Source: Alcaligenes faecalis (lineage in GTDB: Bacteria > Pseudomonadota > Gammaproteobacteria > Burkholderiales > Burkholderiaceae_B). Taken from it: DNA of 64,000 nucleotides. The notes beneath the pieces were generated by a model. The model saw nothing but the letters and a program-made list of their open reading frames with translations. It made no database searches and was not told the origin of the DNA. The stretch spans positions 2,168,954-2,232,953 of the forward strand of contig NZ_CP031747.1 in the NCBI RefSeq assembly GCF_005311025.1. The letters are read 5' to 3'. A program made the translations under genes and the position numbers. Below are positions 56,977-64,000 of this stretch, one piece after another (position 1 is the first letter of the stretch; each line of letters opens with the position of its first letter).

Positions 56977-56977
56977 A

Positions 56978-58082
56978 TTAAATACCTTGTTTCAGGCTGG
57001 CTTGAATAAAGGCATCCAGGTCGCCATCCAGAATCTTCTGGGTATTGGAGCTTTCGTAGTTGGTACGCAAGTCCTTGATGCGGCTTTGGTCCAGCACGTA
57101 GGAACGGATCTGGTGACCCCAACCCACATCGCTCTTGGAGTCTTCCAGTTTTTGCTGCTCGGCCATACGGTTGCGCATTTCCAGCTCGTACAGGCGGGAC
57201 TTCAGCATTTGCATGGCTTCGGCACGGTTACGGTGCTGCGAGCGGTCGTTCTGACACTGCACCACAATGCCGCTGGGCTCGTGCGTAATACGAACGGCCG
57301 AGTCGGTTTTGTTAATGTGCTGACCACCGGCACCACTGGCGCGGTAAGTGTCGATACGCAAGTCGGCCGGGTTGATTTCGACTTCAAAGGAGTCGTCGAT
57401 TTCCGGGTAGACGAACACGCTGGTGAAAGACGTGTGGCGGCCATTGGAGGAGTCAAAGGGGCTCTTGCGAACCAAGCGGTGCACGCCGGTTTCAGTGCGC
57501 AGAAAACCGTAGGCGTAATCGCCTTCAATCTTGATGGAGGCCGATTTGATACCCGCCACGTCGCCGTCAGACTGTTCCAGGATCTCAGCCTTGAAGCCCT
57601 TGTGTTCGGCATAACGCACATACATGCGTAGCAGCATGGAGGCCCAGTCCTGGGCTTCGGTACCACCCGCACCGGCCTGAATATCCATAAAGCAATTCAG
57701 CGGGTCGGCAGGGTTGGAGAACATGCGGCGGAATTCCAGCTCTTCAATACGGCTGGCCATGGCGGCACAATCTTCTTCGATGGCGGCGATAGTGGCATCG
57801 TCATCGTCCATCGCGGCAAGCTCAAACAGGTCCTGCGAATCTTTCAAACCCGTGTGCAAGGCGTCCAGCACATGCACCACGTTTTCCAGACTTTTCTTTT
57901 CGCGGCCCAGATCCTGAGCGTGCTGAGGATCGTTCCAGACGTTGGGATCCTCGAGTTCGGCATTGACTACGTGCAAACGATGAGCTTTGTCATCGTAGTC
58001 AAAGATACCTCCGTAAGGCATTTTCCCGCTCCGAATAATCGGCAAGGCGGGCTTCCAGTTGATTAAGTCGTTCCGATTCCAT
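56978..58082 (-). CDS. prfB: Peptide chain release factor 2, with programmed +1 frameshift
   Basis: Recognises UGA and UAA stop codons and triggers peptide release. The gene starts at ATG 58082; after 27 sense codons an in-frame UGA (58001-57999) is met and reading continues +1 from GAC at 58000. The full product is about 367 residues. Codon-recognition motif SPF is at about 207-209 (KSPFDSS), and the catalytic GGQ at about 252-254 (GAGGQHIN). Length and both motifs match RF2. First gene of prfB-SDR-lysS. The apparent single-frame reading from 58045 is an artefact of ignoring the shift. Confidence 0.96.
57998..58013 (-). other. RF2 programmed frameshift site
   Basis: On the minus strand the sequence reads ACGGAGGTATCTTTGAC: an internal Shine-Dalgarno GGAGG, three bases, then CTT TGA C, the classical autoregulatory slip site of prfB. 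Confidence 0.95.
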
Positions 58083-58193
58083 GATTCAGCGGCTTTCCTA
58101 TATTTGATGTGCCACCCACGCCAGCCAGCAAGGCGGCGCGCGGCAAACTTCCGATTTTACCCTTATCGGAGGTCTATGGCACGTATTGGCCGC

Positions 58194-59903
58194 TCAGGAA
58201 CCGGACATTGTGCACGTGGCTGTGCGATAGGCGGACACGGATCGGTAAGAAGGCTGCGTGGGGGCGGCGGGCAGGGCGGGAGCATCGGGCTCGGAAAGAT
58301 CGCTATCCAGACTGAAATGCGCCACCACCTGGGCCAGCAAAGTGGTTTGCTCCAGCTGCTCCTGAGCGGTGTGCGCGCTGTGTTCAAGCAGTTGGCGGTT
58401 GGACTGGCCTTGCTGGTCCAGGCGCGTCATGACCTGGTTCACGTAGTCGATATGCGTCGCCTGCTCCTGAGAGGCTTGGGCAATATCGGCCACAATGCTG
58501 CGCATTTCATTGACCTTGTGTTGTGTGTTGGCCATGACTTGCGCCATACCTCGGGCGGCAGCCGAGCTTTGCTCGGTTTGTTCGACTGAGCTGGAAATCA
58601 GGGTGGAAATCTGTTGTAAGGCGTCGGTGGAGCGCAAAGCCAGGTTGCGCACTTCGGCAGCAACAACCGCAAAGCCATGACCATGGACTCCGGCGCGGGC
58701 GGCTTCCACCGCGGCATTCAGGGCCAGGATATTGGTCTGAAAGGCAATGTTGCGGATCAGTTTGGTGATCTCACTCATTTTGTTCGAGCTGTCGGCAATT
58801 GCGTCGATGGTATCGAGCAGGCTGTGTACAGCTTGATTGCCCTGGGCCACCTGGCTGGAGGTGTCTTGCGCCAGATGATCGGCGGTTTGGGCCTGCTCCG
58901 CGTTCTGGCGCACGGTGTCAGCCAGTTGATTCATGGCCTTGACGGTCTGATTCAGTTCGGCCGATTGATCCAGAATTTGCTCGCTCAGGTTCTGGCTGCC
59001 CAGCACAATTGCATGCGAGCCGTCGCGTATCAAGCCGGTTTGTTCGCGGATCTGATGCACCACGGTTTGTACGCCCTGGCCGATGCCATTGAGTGCCGTG
59101 AGTAAGGTCCCGAACTCATCATGGCGACGCACGCTGAGCTGCGCATTGAGCTTGCCCTGGGCCAGTTCCTTGGCCAGATTAGCCCCTTGATCCAGCGGCT
59201 GCTTGATGGAGCGATACAAGAGGCGTAGCGCAATGGTGCTGGCCATGAAGAACAGGGCCAGTGCCGCTAAGGCCAGGCTGAACGCACTGTCGCTGCTACG
59301 ACCAGCCAGATCCAGGGAACTGTCCAGGCGCTCGCTGAACTGGTGCTCGAACTGATCCAGTGTGTTGGTGATTTGGGCCGAGGCTTGAATGTATTGCTGG
59401 CTGAACACCAGCACTTTGGCCATCAAGGCATTGGGCAGGGCGATACGGATAGCGCCGTTGCCATCTTCAAACTGGCCGCTGGCGGTTTGAATGGCTTCGG
59501 ACTGAACCTGGCTGAGTGCCAGGGTCTGTTCATAAGCAGAGCGCAGCAGGTCCTGTTCAGCCGGCTCCAGCTCCAGATCCCTGAAGCGGTCCAGCATCGC
59601 CAGGGCGACGCCGTCCTGATCCGCCTGGGCACCCGTAAACACCGCCAGAAGGTGGCGGAAATTATCCTGAAATTCGATCTGTTCGCTGGAGACAAACGCG
59701 ATGGCCTGACGGCTGAGCAATTCGCTGATGCGTTTGAAGTCTTTGCTAAGCGCCGTCGTTTGATGGCGCTGGGCTTCCAGATGCTTGCGCTGTTCGATGC
59801 TGCTGCTCAAATGTTGCAGGGCAATCAGCATCAGGATTAGAAACAGGCTCAGAATTGCAAAATAGGCGATGAAGCCCGTTTTGAGCGTCAGTAGTTTTTT
59901 CAA
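58194..59903 (-). CDS. Methyl-accepting chemotaxis protein
   Basis: Membrane chemoreceptor of 569 residues: TM1 ([19 protein letters not shown], about 10-28), a periplasmic all-helical sensor (about 30-200), TM2 ([21 protein letters not shown]), HAMP ([20 protein letters not shown]) and a signalling domain with the highly conserved hairpin [18 protein letters not shown]. It lacks a C-terminal NWETF-type CheR/CheB tether. TTG 59903 is preferred because GGGAG lies five bases before it and it gives [11 protein letters not shown]; a longer frame from 59957 overlaps an upstream hairpin. No other chemotaxis genes are nearby. Confidence 0.9.
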   Translation of the reverse strand: MKKLLTLKTGFIAYFAILSLFLILMLIALQHLSSSIEQRKHLEAQRHQTTALSKDFKRISELLSRQAIAFVSSEQIEFQDNFRHLLAVFTGAQADQDGVALAMLDRFRDLELEPAEQDLLRSAYEQTLALSQVQSEAIQTASGQFEDGNGAIRIALPNALMAKVLVFSQQYIQASAQITNTLDQFEHQFSERLDSSLDLAGRSSDSAFSLALAALALFFMASTIALRLLYRSIKQPLDQGANLAKELAQGKLNAQLSVRRHDEFGTLLTALNGIGQGVQTVVHQIREQTGLIRDGSHAIVLGSQNLSEQILDQSAELNQTVKAMNQLADTVRQNAEQAQTADHLAQDTSSQVAQGNQAVHSLLDTIDAIADSSNKMSEITKLIRNIAFQTNILALNAAVEAARAGVHGHGFAVVAAEVRNLALRSTDALQQISTLISSSVEQTEQSSAAARGMAQVMANTQHKVNEMRSIVADIAQASQEQATHIDYVNQVMTRLDQQGQSNRQLLEHSAHTAQEQLEQTTLLAQVVAHFSLDSDLSEPDAPALPAAPTQPSYRSVSAYRTATCTMSGS

Positions 59904-59954
59904 GGCGACTCCCACAAGATGTGGGGTGCGCCCGAGCGCTGATGGCTCTTGTCG

Positions 59955-60002
59955 CACCCCTGTCAGGCGCGCCTATCTTTGCATCTAATTGTGACAGGGG
60001 TG
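59955..60002. repeat. Eleven-base perfect inverted repeat between infA2 and the chemoreceptor gene
   Basis: CACCCCTGTCA (59955-59965) and TGACAGGGGTG (59992-60002) with a 26-base loop that itself contains GGCGCGCC. There is no T run. It could be a factor-independent stop for infA2, a leader hairpin of the chemoreceptor gene or a protein site. Confidence 0.7.
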
Positions 60003-60014
60003 TGGCGATATGTC

Positions 60015-60287
60015 TTAACGGCGGTGGGGAGTGCGACGAGGGGCAGAGGTCGGCGCGCCAATACGCTTGGGCAGGTGGCGGAAGATAATGCGACCTTTGC
60101 TCAGGTCGTAGGGCGACATTTCCAGGGTAACGGCGTCGCCAGCCAGAATACGGATGTGGTGCTTGCGCATTTTGCCGCCCGTGTAGGCGATAACGGCGTG
60201 ACCGTTGTCCAGGGTGACACGAAAGCGCGAGTCAGGCAGGATTTCGGTGACGGAACCTTGCATTTCAAGTAGCTCTTCTTTGGCCAT
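60015..60287 (-). CDS. infA: Translation initiation factor IF-1, extended second form
   Basis: OB-fold factor binding the 30S A site. ATG 60287 has GGAGT upstream and gives [20 protein letters not shown] with [14 protein letters not shown] and [14 protein letters not shown], typical of IF-1. It is 90 residues against the usual 72 because of a basic tail ([19 protein letters not shown]). From memory, Burkholderiales often carry such an extra IF-1 beside the one in the ribosomal-protein operon. Single gene, not with ribosomal proteins, consistent with the second copy. Confidence 0.92.
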   Translation of the reverse strand: MAKEELLEMQGSVTEILPDSRFRVTLDNGHAVIAYTGGKMRKHHIRILAGDAVTLEMSPYDLSKGRIIFRHLPKRIGAPTSAPRRTPHRR

Positions 60288-60956
60288 AAATCGGGACTCC
60301 TTTAAAAATAATAATTCCCGTCTGGCCTTGCTGGGCGGGACGGGGACGGGCTTGGAAACAAGGCAGACCGACAAACCGGACAAGCGGTGTCTGGAGCCCA
60401 GCCTTGCACTAGGCCCATAAAAATCGGGGTGAATCTGTGTCTGTCAGGAATGGTTGGTTCCAGACAGGGTCAGGTGGATCAAATTGAAAACACGCCCGCC
60501 GTTCATAGGGGGATCCAGCCGGGGCAGACAAGGTCTGCCTACCTGAAAAACGGGCAAAAACACGAATACTTGCCAGGAACAGAGACCTGCATAACGACGC
60601 GCGGGACAGGCCCTTGCGGTTAAAGGTGCTGGTTGTGGTGCCAAGTAATGCACTTGGGGCGCTTGATCGGGTCAAGCTTTATTCCCAAAAGTGGGGGTGT
60701 TTCAAGGTCGATTTACCCTGGGTAGCTGCATCTGATGTTGCTAAAGTCAGACGAGCGTGGATGGGATGGGCCAATACAATTCAATCAGCGCCATGACGTG
60801 ACAATTGTATGATTATAAATAATATTTATGGATTGGTCAAAGATTGACCAGTTCTCATCGTCACAAGCAGGTAGGTAAAGGCGTAGAGGGCAGGGCATGC
60901 TTGCCTATATACTAGGCCAATCGTAACGGCGCAGAGTTGACCTGAGGAGGGATCAC
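60288..60956. other. Long intergenic region upstream of infA2 and the EamA gene
   Basis: About 670 bases between divergent genes. I see no gene in it. It contains the inverted repeat at 60834, an A+T-rich promoter-like patch (60800-60832, ATTATAAATAATATTTATGG), a -10-like TATACT at 60908-60913 and the start of the EamA leader hairpin. Several short open frames lack ribosome sites. Confidence 0.5.
60834..60850. promoter_or_regulatory. Perfect inverted repeat, candidate operator
   Basis: TGGTCAA-AGA-TTGACCA lies next to an A+T-rich patch about 110 bases before the EamA unit. The regulator is unknown. Confidence 0.6.
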
Positions 60957-60966
60957 ATGCGCCGTT
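60925..60966 (+). promoter_or_regulatory. Leader hairpin enclosing a ribosome site
   Basis: AACGGCGCA (60925-60933) pairs perfectly with TGCGCCGTT (60958-60966), placing the strong ribosome site GAGGAGGG (60944-60951) in the loop and the ATG at 60957 at the stem. Suggests control of translation of the leader frame and the coupled EamA gene. Confidence 0.55.
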
Positions 60967-61058
60967 GCCGTTTTTTAGGACATGCTTGTGAGCACTCAGA
61001 AATTGACCCCTGGCACGACGGCTTTACTGGTTTTACCCACGATCTTGTGGGCAAGTAA
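60957..61058 (+). CDS. Possible 33-residue leader peptide overlapping the EamA gene
   Basis: ATG 60957 follows GAGGAGGG by five bases. The frame starts MRRCRFLGHACEHSEIDPWH and ends about 70 bases inside the EamA gene in another frame. The ribosome site is much stronger than that of the EamA gene, which suggests translational coupling rather than a functional peptide. Low certainty that the peptide itself matters. Confidence 0.35.
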   Translation: MRRCRFLGHACEHSEIDPWHDGFTGFTHDLVGK

Positions 61059-61893
61059 TGCTATTGTGGGGCGCCTGATTCATGATCAGGTTCCGCCCAT
61101 TACCCTGAATTTCTTCCGTTGGCTGGTAGCTTTCACCATTCTGCTTTTTGTAGGACGGCAAGTGCTGCGACGCGGCAGTAATTTGTGGACCAACTGGAAG
61201 CGCTACTCGATTCTGGGTTTGCTGGGCATAGGGATCTATAACGCTTTGCAATACCTGGCACTACAAAGCTCGTCCCCCATTAACGTGACTTTGGTCAACG
61301 CCAGCTTGCCGTTCTGGATGCTGGTCATTGGACGCCTGTTCTTCAAATCTACCGTCAATGGGCGTCAGTTGGTGGGGGGCTTGATGTCCTTGCTGGGTGT
61401 GGTGCTGGTGCTGACGCGTGCGGACTGGCAGGAGCTGATGGCCTTCCGTTTTGTGCCGGGTGATGTGTACATGGTGATTGCCACTATCGCCTGGGCGATC
61501 TATAGCTGGATGCTCAGTACGCGCCGCCATGAGGGTGCAATCGCAGAAACCTGGGCCACTGTAGTGATGGCACAAGTGTTTTTCGGTTTGATCTGGTCGG
61601 GTGCTTTTGCCGCCATGGAGTGGAAGTTCACCGATTGGCATATCGACTGGTCCTGGGGCTTGTTGCTGGCGATTCTGTATGTTGGGACAGGCCCGGCTCT
61701 GATCGCCTTGCGATGCTGGGGCGTGGCTGTCCAGCGAGTGGGCGCTGCCACGGCCGGTTTCTTCGTCAATCTGATGCCCGTATTTGCCGCCTTGATGTCG
61801 GTTTTTATTCTGGGCGATACCCCCAAGCTCTACCACGGTGCGGCTTTCTTGCTGATCGTAGGCGGGATTTATGTGTCTTCGCGTAAAAGCTGA
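60988..61893 (+). CDS. EamA-family (DMT) exporter
   Basis: A ten-TM drug/metabolite transporter made of two EamA repeats (AIVGRLIHDQVPPITLNFFR near the first, AIYSWMLSTRRHEGAIAETW between, and AATAGFFVNLMPVFAALMSV in the second). About 301 residues. GTG 60988 is preferred because AGGA is seven bases before it; ATG 60982 has it only one base away. Candidate exporter of amino acids or metabolites. It is preceded by a hairpin leader and possibly a leader peptide. Confidence 0.87.
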   Translation: MSTQKLTPGTTALLVLPTILWASNAIVGRLIHDQVPPITLNFFRWLVAFTILLFVGRQVLRRGSNLWTNWKRYSILGLLGIGIYNALQYLALQSSSPINVTLVNASLPFWMLVIGRLFFKSTVNGRQLVGGLMSLLGVVLVLTRADWQELMAFRFVPGDVYMVIATIAWAIYSWMLSTRRHEGAIAETWATVVMAQVFFGLIWSGAFAAMEWKFTDWHIDWSWGLLLAILYVGTGPALIALRCWGVAVQRVGAATAGFFVNLMPVFAALMSVFILGDTPKLYHGAAFLLIVGGIYVSSRKS

Positions 61894-61940
61894 GGCTTGA
61901 GCGGATGCGGGTGTCTTGCGACACGCTGGATGCAAAAAAA

Positions 61941-61966
61941 GGACGCCCGGTAGAGCGTCCCTTTTT
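61941..61966. terminator. Bidirectional terminator
   Basis: GGACGC (61941-61946) pairs with GCGTCC (61955-61960); seven A on the left and TTTTT on the right serve the converging EamA and BASS genes. Confidence 0.88.
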
Positions 61967-62011
61967 ACTTTGTGGACTTGGGTTCAAGCCCTTGCACCTG
62001 GCTGCAGGTGT

Positions 62012-62944
62012 TTACTTGCCATCGCCCATGCGACGGAAAATTGTCGCGACCAAGGGACCGGAAATATTGTGCCAGACGCTGAAGATTGCGCTGGGCACGG
62101 CGGCCAATGGCGAAAAGTGGGCGCTGGCCAGGGCCACACCCAGCCCGGAGTTTTGCATACCCACTTCAATAGCCAGCGTCTTGCGCTGTGCTAAAGGCAT
62201 GCCGCTCAAGCGTGCCAGTACATAGCCCAGGATGTAGCCCAGGGTGTTATGTACAACGACAACCGAGAACACCAACAAGCCACTGGTCGCAATTTTGGGC
62301 TGGTTACCCGCGACAACAGCGGCCACGATAGCCACAATGGCCACCACAGATACCAGGGGCAGGGCCGCCACACCGGCTTTGATCTTTTCACCCATCAGGG
62401 ATTGCACAATAATGCCCAGGGCAATTGGCAGAATCACTACCTGAACAATGGACCAGAACATGGCCGAGGCGCTGACTTCCAGCCATTGGCTGGCCAGGAA
62501 GTAAATCAGGGCAGGGGTGACGATAGGAGCCAGCAAGGTGGTGACCGACGTAATGGCAACCGACAGGGCCAGGTCGCCACGGGCCAGAAAAGTCATCACG
62601 TTCGACGAGGTGCCACCGGGGCAGCAGCCCACCAGAATCACGCCAATGGCCAATTCGGGTGGCAGGGAAAAGGCGTAGGTCAGAAACCAGGCCAGACCGG
62701 GCATGATGATGAATTGTCCCAATACACCAATAGCCACACGGCCAGGGCGTACAAACACCTCCGCAAAGTCCTGGCGCGACAAGGTCAGTCCCATACCGAA
62801 CATGATGATGCCCAGAAGTGGAACAATATAAGCGCCTAACCAGCGGTAGTGGTCGGGAAAGTAATAGGCCAGTACGGCAAACAGTAGAACCCAGATGGCA
62901 AAGGTATTGCCAACAAAACGGCTCAGGCGGGCGATAGCCTGCAT
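62012..62944 (-). CDS. Bile acid:sodium symporter (BASS) family transporter
   Basis: A 310-residue membrane protein with about ten segments. BASS signatures include GIIMFGMGLTL, VGCCPGGTSSNVMTFLARGD (crossover region) and EVGMQNSGLGVALA. Bacterial members carry pantoate, 2-oxoacids or organic anions with sodium. ATG 62944 has AAGGA upstream and is preferred; the frame is open for 35 codons further, but these are Pro/Arg-rich and not family-like. Between it and the next gene (62945-63291) I see nothing but promoter space. Confidence 0.9.
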   Translation of the reverse strand: MQAIARLSRFVGNTFAIWVLLFAVLAYYFPDHYRWLGAYIVPLLGIIMFGMGLTLSRQDFAEVFVRPGRVAIGVLGQFIIMPGLAWFLTYAFSLPPELAIGVILVGCCPGGTSSNVMTFLARGDLALSVAITSVTTLLAPIVTPALIYFLASQWLEVSASAMFWSIVQVVILPIALGIIVQSLMGEKIKAGVAALPLVSVVAIVAIVAAVVAGNQPKIATSGLLVFSVVVVHNTLGYILGYVLARLSGMPLAQRKTLAIEVGMQNSGLGVALASAHFSPLAAVPSAIFSVWHNISGPLVATIFRRMGDGK

Positions 62945-63291
62945 GATGAAATATCCTTCAAGGAGCACGGCTGGCCGGTGGGCCGGCGCGGTGCGGATTA
63001 GTCTGTTATGGGGAGCAGCATGGGTCGGGCCGGGTGTAGGGCCGTCCATCGCAGACCTGCTTAAGGGCTGGCGACGCGACTTTCCGATGGGGTGGGATAA
63101 AGCGCTGGCAACACGGGGCTGTACGGGCAGATCTGGGTAAGGTCAGGGGTACAGGCGGTGGTGAGCGAAACGGACAACATGGCAGGCCATGTTTTTTATC
63201 CTGGAAGGCCGAGCTCGGGCGTATTGTAGACCTTGGCCGCCGTGGTATTTTGATTAGCTGCCTTGCAAATGTGTGTATTAGGAGAGGGTGG

Positions 63292-64000
63292 GTGAATAGA
63301 GCGGGATCACGTCTGGCGGCATACGCCTGTTTGGCCTTGTCCATGTCCTTGGTGGGCAGTTATATCGCCCTGACACGGCCGTTGGTGGCGGCACTGCCGG
63401 TGTTCTTGCTGGCCTGGCTGCGTTTCGGCATTGGCGCGATAGCCATGCTGCGTTGGCTGCGCAAACCGGCGACCGAACCCGCACTGGACCTGCGTACCCG
63501 TGGCCTGATTTTTCTGGAATCCTTTTTGGGTAATTTCCTGTTCACGCTGTGCATGGTGACGGGCATCAGCATGACCAGTGCGGTATCTGCAGGCGTCATT
63601 TTGTCTGCCATCCCCGGCATGGTGGCTTTGTTCAGTTGGTACTTCCTGAAAGAAAGCATAGGGCCGCGCACCTGGGTGTCACTGGCCCTGGGGATGGGCG
63701 GGATTGCCTTATTGGCCTTGGTACAGGCGGATGATCACGGTGTGGGTCAACTGGACCCAGGAAAAATGTGGCTGGGCAATGCGCTGATCTTTTGTGCCGT
63801 CCTGTGCGAGTCGGCTTATGCGGTCATAGGCAAGCGCCTGACCGCCGTGCTTAGTCCCAAGCGCATCAGCGCGATTATCAATCTGTGTAGCCTGGTGCTG
63901 ATTACGCCCCTAGGTTTATACGCCGCCTGGGATTTCGATTTCACGGCACCGGCAGGCTGGATCTGGCCTTTGCTGGTGTTTTATTCCTTGGCTGCAAGTG
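63292..64000 (+). CDS. EamA-family exporter (partial, runs off the window)
   Basis: GTG 63292 follows GGAGAGG. The frame reads VNRAGSRLAAYACLALSMSL and continues open to the window end (236 codons). It shows DMT features: a first EamA repeat with LAWLRFGIGAIAMLRWLR, VSAGVILSAIPGMVALFSWYFLKES and LALGMGGIALLALV, and the start of the second repeat (LIFCAVLCESAYAVIGKRLT). Its sequence differs clearly from the EamA gene at 60988, so it is a separate paralogue. Confidence 0.88.
   Translation, partial: MNRAGSRLAAYACLALSMSLVGSYIALTRPLVAALPVFLLAWLRFGIGAIAMLRWLRKPATEPALDLRTRGLIFLESFLGNFLFTLCMVTGISMTSAVSAGVILSAIPGMVALFSWYFLKESIGPRTWVSLALGMGGIALLALVQADDHGVGQLDPGKMWLGNALIFCAVLCESAYAVIGKRLTAVLSPKRISAIINLCSLVLITPLGLYAAWDFDFTAPAGWIWPLLVFYSLAAS

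Overview
The window is a chromosomal segment of a beta-proteobacterium of the Burkholderiales, most likely Alcaligenaceae and probably Alcaligenes. This rests on the gene content and order (dapD-dapE-prmB-yheS, tig-clpP-clpX-lon, the extended second IF-1, DUF4148 and Bug-type proteins), a moderately high G+C content, and the protein sequences as read. No database search was run. Most of it is ordinary core genome, with a few accessory or low-G+C stretches at about 6.6-6.9, 22.2-22.8, 34.8-36.2 and 60.3-60.9 kb.

Layout. 0-6.6 kb: ribF (cut by the window edge), purN, an RsmB/NOP rRNA methyltransferase, a fatty acid desaturase and uvrD. 6.9-8.5 kb: a Tat-exported molybdenum sulfite dehydrogenase with its cytochrome (sorAB). 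8.5-16.9 kb: a PhoD-like phosphatase, two TetR-controlled drug-efflux loci (EmrAB-like and a single MFS pump) and a DUF4148 repeat protein. 17.2-22.0 kb: the minus-strand operon dapD-dapE-prmB-yheS. 22.2-34.8 kb: a 24-residue membrane peptide with a partner membrane protein, several transporters (TauE/SafE, SLC13 with RCK_C domains, two BASS/ACR3-type, AmiS/UreI), a DUF1090 protein, a NUC1-type nuclease, and soxR divergent from an MFS pump. 34.8-36.4 kb: a gene-poor region with two tiny related proteins and tRNA-Leu(UAG). 36.4-49.7 kb: a CoA-transferase, the proteostasis cluster tig-clpP-clpX-lon, lexA, a GNAT, an aromatic/aspartate aminotransferase, uvrB and a low-molecular-weight tyrosine phosphatase. 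49.8-53.2 kb: an Fe-S cluster operon iscR-iscS-iscU-iscA ending in a double methylglyoxal-synthase-like gene. 53.5-64 kb: a Bug-type solute-binding protein, prfB (with programmed frameshift)-SDR-lysS, a chemotaxis receptor, infA2, two EamA exporters and a BASS symporter.

How parts fit. Several regulatory circuits can be read directly: a LexA box on lexA; a SoxR box in a 19-bp promoter spacer between soxR and an MFS pump; two TetR operators in front of emrAB-like genes; a palindrome at the iscR promoter; a sigma-32-like promoter before lon; and a Fur box on one micropeptide gene.

Most unusual items. (1) Two micropeptides, 34 and 42 residues long, share an exactly conserved C-terminal block (MRWPSDFPGKHDR). 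Its codons differ at seven of thirteen positions, all synonymously, and one gene has a Fur box. I do not recognise this family. (2) The IscU-like scaffold lacks the canonical Cys37 and Asp39. It sits in an isc operon without hscBA/fdx. (3) That operon ends with a tandem methylglyoxal-synthase-like protein, with an intact C-terminal half and a degenerate N-terminal half.
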